Shown here: positions 27,878 to 38,789 of the stretch, piece by piece
Layout: every line of letters begins with the position of its first letter
Position numbering within the stretch: the stretch's first letter is position 1
Source: Chloroflexota bacterium
Lineage (GTDB): Bacteria; Chloroflexota; Limnocylindria; Limnocylindrales; CSP1-4
DNA: 64,000 bases
Reading direction: 5' to 3'
Assembly: GCA_947475545.1 (NCBI GenBank)
Contig: CANJLL010000001.1
Coordinates: 186,001-250,000, forward strand
Notes under the pieces: model-generated
Seen by the model: the letters and a program-made list of their open reading frames with translations, nothing else
Told to the model about the DNA's origin: nothing
Database searches by the model: none
Made by a program: the position numbers and the translations under genes

Positions 27878-28823
27878 GGGCCACGGCGCCGCCGCCTCGG
27901 CGGCCACGTTCCTCCGCTCGGGCAAGGTGCGCGACCTGTTCCGGATGCCGGATGGCCGGATCCTCCTGGCCGCATCGGATCGGATCAGCGCCTTCGACGT
28001 CGTCCTGCCCAGTCTGATCCCGGACAAGGGTCGCGTCCTGACCGGCGTCTCACGCTTCTGGTTCGCCCGCACGGGCGGCATCGTCGCCAACCACCTGCTC
28101 TCCACGGACCCGGCCGACCTGGCCGGGGATCCCGCTGGCGCGGACGACCTTCGCGGCCGGATCATGATCTGCCGGCCCACCAGCGTCCTGCCGGTCGAGG
28201 CCGTGGTCCGCGGGTACCTGGCCGGCTCGGGGCTCAAGGAGTACCGGGCGACGGGCAACATCTGCGGCGTGCCGTTGCCGGCCGGGCTGCGCGACGGGGA
28301 CCGGTTCCCGGAGCCGATCTTCACGCCGGCGACCAAGGCGCCGTCGGGCGAGCACGACGAGAACATCGACTTCGACCGGATGGTCACCCACCTGGCGGCC
28401 GAGATGGCGCTGCCAAAGACGGACGCCGCCGACCTGGCGGGGCGGGTGCGCGAGGCGTCGATCGCCCTCTACCGGTTCGGCGCGGCGCACGCGCAGGCCA
28501 ACGGCATCCTCCTGGCCGACACCAAGTTCGAGTTCGGCCTCACCGAGAACGGCGCGCTGATCCTCATCGACGAGGTGATGACGCCCGACTCGTCCCGCTT
28601 CTGGGACGCGGCGCTCTGGGCGCCCGGCGGGCCGCAACCCAGTTTCGACAAGCAGTTCGTCCGCGACTGGCTGGAGGCGCAGCCCTGGGACAAGACGGAT
28701 CCCGGGCCGGCCCTTCCGCCGGAGATCGTGGCGGGGACGCGCGCCCGCTACGTTGAGGCCTTCGAGCGGATTACCGGCGCCAGCTTTGACCGCTACCTCA
28801 TGGAGGACGTGATCGCCCGATGA
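27864..28823 (+). CDS. purC: SAICAR synthetase
   Basis: A 319-residue PurC that condenses CAIR and aspartate with ATP. Family segments are GKVRDLFRMPDGRILLAASDRISAFD, PVEAVVRGYLAGSGLKEY, FTPATKA, HDENIDF and DTKFEFGL, IDEVMTPDSSRFW. It is longer than the E. coli enzyme (237) and matches the longer type also seen in yeast and some bacteria. The ATG at 27864 lies inside the end of purB, and the stop overlaps the purS ATG. Confidence 0.96.
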   Translation: MTAARGHGAAASAATFLRSGKVRDLFRMPDGRILLAASDRISAFDVVLPSLIPDKGRVLTGVSRFWFARTGGIVANHLLSTDPADLAGDPAGADDLRGRIMICRPTSVLPVEAVVRGYLAGSGLKEYRATGNICGVPLPAGLRDGDRFPEPIFTPATKAPSGEHDENIDFDRMVTHLAAEMALPKTDAADLAGRVREASIALYRFGAAHAQANGILLADTKFEFGLTENGALILIDEVMTPDSSRFWDAALWAPGGPQPSFDKQFVRDWLEAQPWDKTDPGPALPPEIVAGTRARYVEAFERITGASFDRYLMEDVIAR

Positions 28824-29098
28824 GCGCCATCGCCTACCGCTTCGCCGTCAACGTCACTCCCAAGCCGGGGATCCTGGACCCGCAGGGCCGGGCGGTCGAA
28901 GCCAGCCTGGGACACCTGGGCATCGTCGGGGTCTCGGGCGTCCGGGTGGGCCGCCGCATCGAGCTGACCGTCGAGGCGGCGTCCGAGGAGGCGGCCCGGG
29001 GGGTTGCCGGCCGGCTGGCCGCCGAGCTGCTGGCCAACCCGCTCATCGAGGCCCACGAGATCGAGCTGCTGGGGTCCGGCGCCCCGGGCGCGCGGTGA
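28820..29098 (+). CDS. purS: FGAM synthase subunit PurS
   Basis: A 92-residue PurS, the small subunit of the three-part PurSQL FGAM synthase; it channels ammonia from PurQ to PurL. Seen are YRFAVNVTPKPGILDPQGRAVEASLGHLG and the terminal LLANPLIEAHEIEL. It is joined to purC by an ATGA overlap and lies 4 nt before purQ. Confidence 0.95.
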   Translation: MSAIAYRFAVNVTPKPGILDPQGRAVEASLGHLGIVGVSGVRVGRRIELTVEAASEEAARGVAGRLAAELLANPLIEAHEIELLGSGAPGAR

Positions 29099-29102
29099 CC
29101 CG

Positions 29103-29848
29103 GTGACACGCATCGGGGTGGTGGTCTTCCCCGGCTCCAACTGCGACACGGACACGCTCCACGGGCTGGAGGTGGCGGGCGCCGAGCCGGTGGCCCTCTG
29201 GCACGAGCAGGCGTCCCTTGACGGCGTCCAGGCGGTGGTGCTGCCGGGCGGCTTTGCCTACGGCGACTACCTGCGGGCCGGCGTCATCGCGCGGTTCAGC
29301 CCGATCATGCGCTCCGTGTCGGCCTTCGCGGCCGCCGGCGGCCTGGTCCTGGGCATCTGCAACGGCTTCCAGGTCCTGGCGGAGGCCGGCCTGGTGCCCG
29401 GCGCGCTCCTGCGCAACCGGGGGCTGCGCTTCCTCGGCCGCGACGTCCTGATCACCGCCGAGCGGAATGACACCGCGTTCACCTGGCTGGCAGGCGAGCG
29501 GCGCCCGCTCCGGATGCCCGTTGCCCATGGCGAGGGCTGCTACTTCGCCGACGACGAGACGCTGGACCAGCTGGAGCGCGACGGCCAGGTGCTCTTCCGC
29601 TACGTCCACGCCGACGGCACGCGGGCCGGCGAGGCCGGCGATCCGGCCAACCCCAACGGCAGCCTCCGCGCGATCGCCGGGGTGATGAACGCGGCCGGGA
29701 ACGTGGCCGGCCTGATGCCGCATCCGGAGCGGGCCGCCGAGGCGGTGCTGGGCTCCGAGGACGGCCTGGGCATCCTGCGATCCCTCGTGGAGGCAACCCG
29801 CCGCCGGGCGGCCGAGGGGATCGTGCCCACGGTCGCCGGGGTGGTCCG

Positions 29849-29852
<4 letters not shown>
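29103..29852 (+). CDS. purQ: FGAM synthase glutaminase subunit PurQ
   Basis: A 249-residue class I glutamine amidotransferase feeding ammonia to PurL. The nucleophile lies in [21 protein letters not shown], and the catalytic His-Glu pair is in [10 protein letters not shown]. The N-terminus [13 protein letters not shown] and [17 protein letters not shown] are typical. GTG start; the stop overlaps purL by ATGA. Confidence 0.96.
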
Positions 29853-32197
<2,345 letters not shown>

Positions 32198-32199
32198 CC

Positions 32200-33669
32200 G
32201 TGTGCGGAGTGTTTGGCGCGGTCCTGCCACGCGGCTCGGGGACGGAGGCCGCCGCGGTCGCGGCGCTGGGCCTGTTTGCCCTCCAGCATCGTGGCCAGGA
32301 ATCGGCCGGGCTGGCCGTGAGCGACGGCGAGCAGCTGATGCTCTACAAGGACCTGGGCATGATCAGCACCGTCCTGGATGAGCGGCGGATCCCCAGCCTG
32401 CGCGGCGACCTGGCCATCGCCCATTGCCGGTACTCCACCACCGGGTCCACGATCTGGGAGAACGCCCAGCCAACGCTTCGACTGGGCCCGCGCCGGGCGC
32501 TCGCCGTGGGGCACAACGGCAACCTGATCAACACCCGGGAGCTGCTGACCCAGCTGGAGGGCGGCCGCTCGCGGCTCCCGGCCTCCACGGACACCGAGCT
32601 CCTCACCGCGCTCCTGGCCGACGAGCCGGCCGCGGACACGGTGGAGGCGCTGCTCAACGTGCTGCCGCGCGTCCGCGGCGCCTACAGCCTGGTGGTGCTG
32701 GATACCAAGCGCGTCATCGGCGTCCGCGACCCGCACGGCTTTCGGCCCCTCGTCCTGGGCCGCATCCCCGACGCCGGGCCGACCGGGCCGGCCGAGCCCG
32801 GTGAGGGCCTGTGGCCCAACGACCCCGCCCGCGACGGCTGGGTCCTGGCCTCGGAGACCGCCGCGCTCGACATCGTGGGCGCCGAGCTCATCCGTGACGT
32901 GGAGCCCGGCGAGCTGGTGATCCTGGAGCCGGGCCACGAGCCCCGTTCCGTCCGGTTCAGCCCGCCCAACCCCGCCCTGTGTGTCTTCGAGCTCATCTAC
33001 TTCGCCCGGCCCGACTCCTACATGGAGGGTCGCAACCTGTACGAGGCCCGTCGCCAGATGGGCATCCAGCTGGCGGGGGAGCATCCGACGATCGCGGACA
33101 TGGTCATGCCGGTCCCGGACACCGGGGCGCCCGCGGCGGCCGGCTACGCCGAGGCGTCCGGGATCCCGTACCGCGAGGGCCTGGTCCGCAACCGGTACAC
33201 CGGGCGCACGTTCATCCAGCCGTCGCAGACCATGCGCCAGCGGGGCGTCACCATCAAGCTCAACCCGCTGCGCGAGGTGGTCCGCGGCCGGCGCCTGGTG
33301 GTCGTCGACGACAGCATCGTGCGCGGGACCACGACCAAGCAGATCGTGGCGCTCCTCCGCAAGGCGGGGGCCACCGAGGTCCACGTCAGGATCAGCGCGC
33401 CGCCCATCTTCCACCCGTGCTTCTACGGCATCGATACCCAGATCGAGACGGAGCTGATCGCCGCCCGGAAGACGATCCCCGAGATCCGCGACTTCATCGG
33501 CGCCGACTCGCTGGGCTACCTGTCGATCAAGGGCGTGCTGGCGGGCCTGGGCCTGCCGTATGAGCAGTTCTGCTTTGCCTGCTTCGACGGGCACTACCCG
33601 GATCCCGTCCCGTACGACGCGGCCAGCCACAAGTTCATGCTCGAGGAGCCGGTGGTGGCCCGTGGCTGA
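32200..33669 (+). CDS. purF: Amidophosphoribosyltransferase, no propeptide visible
   Basis: A 489-residue PurF catalysing the first committed step, PRPP plus glutamine to phosphoribosylamine. The Ntn nucleophile is Cys2 (MCGVFGAVL), so only the initiator Met needs removal. The PRPP loop is VVVDDSIVRGTT. Four cysteines match the [4Fe-4S] ligands of the Bacillus-type enzyme: CVFELIYFARPDS, PCFYGIDT, and the pair in FCFACFDGH. The Bacillus enzyme is made with an N-terminal propeptide; none is seen here. GTG start 2 nt after purL; overlaps purM by 8 nt. Confidence 0.96.
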   Translation: MCGVFGAVLPRGSGTEAAAVAALGLFALQHRGQESAGLAVSDGEQLMLYKDLGMISTVLDERRIPSLRGDLAIAHCRYSTTGSTIWENAQPTLRLGPRRALAVGHNGNLINTRELLTQLEGGRSRLPASTDTELLTALLADEPAADTVEALLNVLPRVRGAYSLVVLDTKRVIGVRDPHGFRPLVLGRIPDAGPTGPAEPGEGLWPNDPARDGWVLASETAALDIVGAELIRDVEPGELVILEPGHEPRSVRFSPPNPALCVFELIYFARPDSYMEGRNLYEARRQMGIQLAGEHPTIADMVMPVPDTGAPAAAGYAEASGIPYREGLVRNRYTGRTFIQPSQTMRQRGVTIKLNPLREVVRGRRLVVVDDSIVRGTTTKQIVALLRKAGATEVHVRISAPPIFHPCFYGIDTQIETELIAARKTIPEIRDFIGADSLGYLSIKGVLAGLGLPYEQFCFACFDGHYPDPVPYDAASHKFMLEEPVVARG

Positions 33670-34819
33670 GCCGCCCGGCGGCAAGGGAGCGGCGCGCCGG
33701 GACGCGTATGCCGCGGCCGGCGTCAACGTGGCGGCCGGCGATCGGGCCATTGATCTGATGCGGCCGGCGATCGAATCCACTCGGCGCCCCGAGATCGTGG
33801 GCGGACTGGGCGGCTTTGGTGGGGCCTTTGCCATCCCGGCCGGCTACCGCGAGCCGCTGATCGTGGCATCCACCGATGGCGTGGGCACCAAGACGGCCAT
33901 CGCGACCGCCCTGGGTCGCTGGGACACCATCGGCCAGGACCTGGTCGCCATGTGCGCGGACGACGTGGTCTGCTGCGGCGCCGAGCCCATCGCGTTCCTC
34001 GACTACATCGCCGTCGGCGTCCTGGACCCCGAGATGGTCGCGGGCCTGGTCAGCGGCGTCGCCGAGGGTTGTCGGCTGGCGGGTTGCTCCCTGATCGGCG
34101 GGGAGACGGCCGAGCACCCCGGCCTCATGGAGCCGGGCACGTTCGACCTGGCCGCCACCTGCATCGGCGTGGCCGAGCGCTCCGAGATGCTGGATGGCGG
34201 GGCGGTTCGTGCCGGCGACGTGATCGTGGGACTGGGTGCATCCGGGCTGCACGCCAACGGCTATTCCCTGGTCCGGACCGTGATGGGCGACCATCGCCTG
34301 GATCTCGGCCAGCCGTACCAGTCCGAACTGCGTCGCGCCCTGGAGATGGCCGGCTACCCGCGTCCCATGCAGGCGGAGCCGGAGCATCGGCTGGCGACCC
34401 TGGGCGACGTGCTGCTGACGCCCACCCGGATCTACGCCAAGGCGGTGCTCAGGGCGCGCGCGCTCCTGCGCCAGCACGGGGCGGACCTCCACGGCGTCGC
34501 CCACATCACGGGTGGCGGCCTGCCCGGGAACGTCCCGCGCGCCCTGCCGGCGGACCTGGCCGCGCGCGTCGATCCCGACCGCTGGCTGCTGCCGTCTGTC
34601 ATGCGGATGATCGGGGCGCTGGGCGGCCTCGACGACGCGGAGATCCGGGCCACTTTCAACGGCGGCATCGGCATGATCCTGGTGGTCCCGGACGACGCAC
34701 CGGCGCTGGATGCGCTGCTCGCGGCCCTCCGGACCGACGGCTTCGAGGGAACAATCATCGGGGACGTGGTCCCCGCAGCACCCGGGGGAGCCCGGTACCT
34801 GGAGGAGCGCCTGTCGTGA
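33662..34819 (+). CDS. purM: AIR synthetase
   Basis: A 385-residue PurM, closing FGAM to AIR with ATP. Family marks are YAAAGVNVAAGDRAIDLM, STDGVGTKTAIA, GQDLVAMCADDVVCCGAEPIAFLDYIA, GGETAEHPG and HITGGGLPGNVPR, then FNGGIGM. The GTG at 33662 lies within the end of purF and the stop overlaps the next gene (GTGA). Confidence 0.96.
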   Translation: MAEPPGGKGAARRDAYAAAGVNVAAGDRAIDLMRPAIESTRRPEIVGGLGGFGGAFAIPAGYREPLIVASTDGVGTKTAIATALGRWDTIGQDLVAMCADDVVCCGAEPIAFLDYIAVGVLDPEMVAGLVSGVAEGCRLAGCSLIGGETAEHPGLMEPGTFDLAATCIGVAERSEMLDGGAVRAGDVIVGLGASGLHANGYSLVRTVMGDHRLDLGQPYQSELRRALEMAGYPRPMQAEPEHRLATLGDVLLTPTRIYAKAVLRARALLRQHGADLHGVAHITGGGLPGNVPRALPADLAARVDPDRWLLPSVMRMIGALGGLDDAEIRATFNGGIGMILVVPDDAPALDALLAALRTDGFEGTIIGDVVPAAPGGARYLEERLS

Positions 34820-37056
34820 GCGGCCGGATCGTCGTCGGGGTCTCGGGTGGTGGCACCAACCTGCGTGCGCTGGGCGCCGCGGCCAGCCGGGGCGAGCTGG
34901 GTGGCGAGATCGTCCTGGTCTTCGCCGATCGCGACTGCCCGGCGCTGGCCTGGGCGGAGGAGCAGGGGATCGAGACCGCCCTGGTCCCGGGCGGCACGGA
35001 CGACATCCTGGCCGAGACGCTGGCCGCCGTGACCCCCGACGTCATCGTGCTGGCTGGCTACATGCGGATCCTGGGGCCCGCGACGCTCGCGTTGGCGCCC
35101 GACCGGATCGTCAACACGCACCCGTCGCTGCTGCCCTCGTTCCCCGGCGCCCACGCGGTCCGCGACGCGCTCGCCCACGGCGTGGCCGTCACGGGCTGCA
35201 CGGTCCACCTGGTCAATGCGGAGCTGGACGGCGGCCCCATCCTCGCTCAGGAGGCCGTGCCGGTCCTGCCCGGTGATGACGAGGCGACGCTCCACGACCG
35301 CATCCGGGACGTGGAGCACCGCCTGCTGCCGCGTGCCGTGGCGCTGCTCGTCAGCGGCGCGGTCAGCTCGCCTGATGGCCGCCACGTCCACGTTGACCTC
35401 GCGCTGGCGGAGGAGCGGCTGCCGGTCGCTCGTCGCGCCCTGCTGTCGGTCAGCGACAAGGCCGGCCTGGCCGAGTTTGCCGCGGGCCTGGTGGAGCGTG
35501 GCTTCGAGTTGGTCTCCACCGGCGGCACGGCGCGGATGCTGCGCGCGGAGGGACTGCCCGTCACCGACGTCGCGGCCGTGACTGGATTCCCCGAGATGCT
35601 CGACGGCCGCGTGAAGACGCTCCACCCGCGCGTCCACGGCGGACTGCTGGCCGACCGCCGGCGCGTCGAGCACCGCCGCCAGCTGGTGGCCGCGGCGATC
35701 GCCCCGTTCGAGCTGGTGATCGTCAACCTCTACCCGTTCGAGCTGGCCGCGGGTCGCGCCGGGATCCCGTACGACGAGTTGATCGAGGAGATCGACATCG
35801 GGGGCCCCTCGATGGTCCGCGCCGCCGCCAAGAACCACGCGAGTGTCGCGATCGTCACGTCGCCCGCCCGGTATGCGGCGGTGCTGGCCGCCATCGATGC
35901 CTTCGGCGCGGTCCCGCCGGGCCTGCGTGCCGCGCTGGCCGTGGACGCCTTCCGCCGGACGTCCGCCTATGACGCGCGGATCGCGGCCGAGCTGCCGGGC
36001 CGGATGAGCGCGCTGGGCCTGGACCTCCCCGACGAACCGGGCCTGCCCGGCGCCACGGACCCGTACCCGGACAGCCTGACCATCGCCCTCGAGAAGGTGG
36101 AGACGCTCCGCTACGGCGAGAACCCGCACCAGACCGCCGCCCGCTACCGGCGCTCCGGGCCGGGCGCCATGGACGGCCCGTTCACGTCCGCCGCCGCGCC
36201 GTTGCAGGGGAAGGCGCTGTCGTACAACAACGTGCTGGATGCATCCGCGGCGGACGCGCTCGCACGTTCGCTCCGGGGTCCCGGGTGCGTCATCGTCAAG
36301 CACACCAACCCGTGCGGCGTCGCCGAGCGATCCGATCTCCTCTCTGCCTGGCAGGCGGCGCTGGAAGCGGACCCGGTCAGCGCCTTCGGGGGCGTGGTGG
36401 CCCTCAACCGCCCGGTGGACGAGGCCGTGGCCCAGGCCCTCGCCTCGCTCTTCCTGGAGGTGGTGGTGGCCCCGGCCTACTCGGAGGGCGCCCGCCGGAT
36501 CCTGGCGGCCAAGGCCAACCTGCGCCTGATCGTGGACGAGGGTCTTGAGCCCGCACTGGGCGCCCCGACCGCCACGCCGGACCCGACGGGCTCGGTCCGG
36601 ACCGCGGGTGGCGCCGTGCTGGTGACCACCCCGGACGTGCTCGCCGACGATCCGCGGGACTGGAAGCCGGCCAGCCGGCGCGCCCCGACGGACGCCGAGC
36701 TCGAGGATCTCGACCTCGCCTGGCGGCTGGTCCGTGGCGTCACGTCGAACGCGATCGTGCTGGTCAAGGACCGGCGCCTGGTCGGCATCGGGTCCGGCCA
36801 GACCAGCCGGGTCGATGCGGCGCGCCAGGCCGTGGACAAGGCCCGGACGTTCCTGGGCGAGGAGAGCCTCCGCGGCGCGGCCTGCGGCTCCGACGCGTTC
36901 TTCCCGTTCCCGGATGCGGTCGAGGTCTGCCTGGCGGCCGGTGTCTCGGCGTTTGCCCAGCCGGGCGGCTCCATCCGGGACGCCGAGGCGGTGGCCGTCG
37001 CCGACGCCGCGGGCGCCACGATGGTGATGACGGGGATCCGCCACTTCCGGCATTGA
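34816..37056 (+). CDS. purNH: PurN-PurH fusion: GAR transformylase / AICAR transformylase / IMP cyclohydrolase
   Basis: One uninterrupted frame of 746 codons encodes two normally separate enzymes. Residues 1-200 are a PurN GAR transformylase: GGGTNLRAL, the catalytic N100 and H102 in NTHPSLLPSFPGAHAVRDAL, and D138 in ELDGGPI. Residues about 205-746 are a full PurH: ARRALLSVSDKAGL, FELVSTGGTARML, GFPEMLDGRVKTLHPRVHGGLL, then the AICAR transformylase part with KHTNPCGVA, SAFGGVVALN, and FFPFPDAVEVCLAAGV. Between the domains (about residues 180-208) there is no stop and no ATG, GTG or TTG codon in frame; only CTG codons occur. Both transformylases use 10-formyl-THF. GTG start overlaps purM; last gene of the operon. 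The call assumes the assembly is right. Confidence 0.93.
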   Translation: MSGRIVVGVSGGGTNLRALGAAASRGELGGEIVLVFADRDCPALAWAEEQGIETALVPGGTDDILAETLAAVTPDVIVLAGYMRILGPATLALAPDRIVNTHPSLLPSFPGAHAVRDALAHGVAVTGCTVHLVNAELDGGPILAQEAVPVLPGDDEATLHDRIRDVEHRLLPRAVALLVSGAVSSPDGRHVHVDLALAEERLPVARRALLSVSDKAGLAEFAAGLVERGFELVSTGGTARMLRAEGLPVTDVAAVTGFPEMLDGRVKTLHPRVHGGLLADRRRVEHRRQLVAAAIAPFELVIVNLYPFELAAGRAGIPYDELIEEIDIGGPSMVRAAAKNHASVAIVTSPARYAAVLAAIDAFGAVPPGLRAALAVDAFRRTSAYDARIAAELPGRMSALGLDLPDEPGLPGATDPYPDSLTIALEKVETLRYGENPHQTAARYRRSGPGAMDGPFTSAAAPLQGKALSYNNVLDASAADALARSLRGPGCVIVKHTNPCGVAERSDLLSAWQAALEADPVSAFGGVVALNRPVDEAVAQALASLFLEVVVAPAYSEGARRILAAKANLRLIVDEGLEPALGAPTATPDPTGSVRTAGGAVLVTTPDVLADDPRDWKPASRRAPTDAELEDLDLAWRLVRGVTSNAIVLVKDRRLVGIGSGQTSRVDAARQAVDKARTFLGEESLRGAACGSDAFFPFPDAVEVCLAAGVSAFAQPGGSIRDAEAVAVADAAGATMVMTGIRHFRH

Positions 37057-37127
37057 TCAAGGGCCCCGTCCTCACCGCCGGTGGGCGGCCGGGGGTCGGC
37101 GCGCAGCGCTTCCGGGAGTGCGCCTGC

Positions 37128-37133
37128 TACGAT
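37128..37133 (+). promoter_or_regulatory. Extended -10 (TGC-TACGAT) upstream of metG
   Basis: TGC-TACGAT ends 8 nt before the metG ATG, predicting a start of transcription at or next to the codon. It sits in the 85-bp gap after the purine operon. No other clear element is seen in the gap. Confidence 0.5.
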
Positions 37134-37141
37134 CGAGCCCC

Positions 37142-38782
37142 ATGATCGACCGTCCGCGCTTCTACCTGACCACGGCCATCGCCTACGCGAACAGCATGCC
37201 CGGCGTCCACACCCTGTACGAGGTGATCGGCGCCGACGCCGTCGCGCGCTGGCATCGGATGCAGGGCCACGAGACCAGGTTCCTGACCGGGACCGACGAG
37301 CACTCGGTGAACATCGCGATGCGCGCCGCCGAGGAGGGGCGCGCCCCGCGGGACTTCGTCGACGAGAAGGTGGCGCTGTTCAAGGCGGCCGAGGCGAGCC
37401 TGGCGATCAGCCCGGATCGGTTCATCCGGACCACGGACCCCGATCACATCGCCTCCGCGCAGGAGATGGTCCGGCGGGCATACGCCAACGGCGACATCTA
37501 CCTCGGGGCCTACGAGGGCTGGTACTGCCCCAGCGAGGGCTTCCGGAACGCCACGGATGTCCAGGAGACGCCGCGCGGCACCATCTGCCCCAATCACCCC
37601 GAAGTCCCGCTCCAATGGCTGACCGAGAAGAACTGGTTCTTCCGGCTGTCGGCCTACCAGGAGCGCCTCGAGCGCTGGTTCGAGGACCACCCGGACTTCG
37701 TGGAGCCCACCTACCGCAAGAACGAGATGCTGGGCTTCATCCGGCAGGGCCTGGAAGACTTCAGCATCAGCCGGGCCGGCTCGGGCTGGGGGATCCCGTT
37801 CCCCATCCTGGAGGACGGCGCGTCCGCCCAGCGGCCCGACGGCACGTGGCACCCCGACGCCGGGACCATCTACGTCTGGTACGACGCGCTGATCAACTAC
37901 GTCACCGGCGCCGGCTTCCCGGGCGACCCGGAGAGCGTCGCCACGTGGTGGCCGGCGGACCTGCACATCATCGGCAAGGACATCCTCCGCTTCCACAGCA
38001 TCTTCTGGCCGGCCATGCTCTGGAGCGCCGGGCTGGAGGCGCCGCGCAAGGTCTGGGCGCACGGCTGGCTGCTGGCGGCCGGCGGCGAGCGGATGAGCAA
38101 GAGCCGGGGCAACTTCCTGGATCCCGGTGATTTCGTGCGGGCCTTCGGGACGGACGGCGCCCGGTACATCGCCCTGCGCGAGGTCCCCTTCGACCGTGAC
38201 GCTGAAGTCAGCTGGGATGGCTTCGTCCGGCGCTACAACGCGGACCTCGCCAACGACTTCGGCAACCTCGTCAACCGCACGGTCTCGATGGCCAATCGCT
38301 ACCTGGCCGGGGAGCGGCCGGACCCCCGCGCCGAGGGAACCTCGGTGCTGGGGACGAGCTGGTCAACGACGCTGGCGGCGGTCCAGGGCCGGTTCGACCG
38401 GATGCTCCTGCACGAGGTCCTGGCCGAGCTCTGGGCGTTCGTCGGGGATGCCAACAAGGTGGTCGAGGCGGAGCAGCCCTGGGTGATCGTCAAGGCGGTC
38501 AAGGCCGGGGAGGAGGGCGCCGAGGCCCGCCTGCGCGGCGTCCTGGGCGACCTGATCGAGGCCTGCCGCCTGGTGGCGCTGGCCGCCGCGCCGGTCCTCC
38601 CCACGGTGGCGCCCAGGATCCTCGCCCAGCTGGGCTACGCGTGGGCCTATGGCGCGGACGGCAATGGCGGGCCGGCGCTCCTCGACGAGCTGCGCTGGGG
38701 TGCCCATGCCGGGGAGCCCGGCCAGCTGACCGCCCCGGAGCCGCTCTTCCCGCGGCTCGAGGTCGAGACCGCTGACGCCTGA
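37142..38782 (+). CDS. metG: Methionyl-tRNA synthetase with divergent HIGH motif
   Basis: A 546-residue class I synthetase charging tRNA-Met. Family sequence is clear: FLTGTDEHSVNIAMRAAEEG, WLTEKNWFFRLSAYQERL, IYVWYDALINYVTGAGFP, HIIGKDILRFHSIFWPAML and the KMSKS-type loop ERMSKSRGNFLDP. The N-terminal signature is unusual: the segment normally reading YxNxxPHxGHxYE is YANSMPGVHTLYE, so HIGH is replaced by GVHT. The zinc-knuckle region has YCPSE and CPNH rather than two CxxC pairs. There is no C-terminal EMAP II-like domain. The ATG at 37142 follows a leaderless-type promoter. It is probably cotranscribed with tatD. Confidence 0.9.
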   Translation: MIDRPRFYLTTAIAYANSMPGVHTLYEVIGADAVARWHRMQGHETRFLTGTDEHSVNIAMRAAEEGRAPRDFVDEKVALFKAAEASLAISPDRFIRTTDPDHIASAQEMVRRAYANGDIYLGAYEGWYCPSEGFRNATDVQETPRGTICPNHPEVPLQWLTEKNWFFRLSAYQERLERWFEDHPDFVEPTYRKNEMLGFIRQGLEDFSISRAGSGWGIPFPILEDGASAQRPDGTWHPDAGTIYVWYDALINYVTGAGFPGDPESVATWWPADLHIIGKDILRFHSIFWPAMLWSAGLEAPRKVWAHGWLLAAGGERMSKSRGNFLDPGDFVRAFGTDGARYIALREVPFDRDAEVSWDGFVRRYNADLANDFGNLVNRTVSMANRYLAGERPDPRAEGTSVLGTSWSTTLAAVQGRFDRMLLHEVLAELWAFVGDANKVVEAEQPWVIVKAVKAGEEGAEARLRGVLGDLIEACRLVALAAAPVLPTVAPRILAQLGYAWAYGADGNGGPALLDELRWGAHAGEPGQLTAPEPLFPRLEVETADA

Positions 38783-38789
38783 TCCAGGC

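Noticed and set aside
33952-34815. Upstream extension of the purNH frame through purM
   Set aside because: The frame is open but reads purM out of phase. The protein has no family match before the GTG at 34816, where PurN homology starts.
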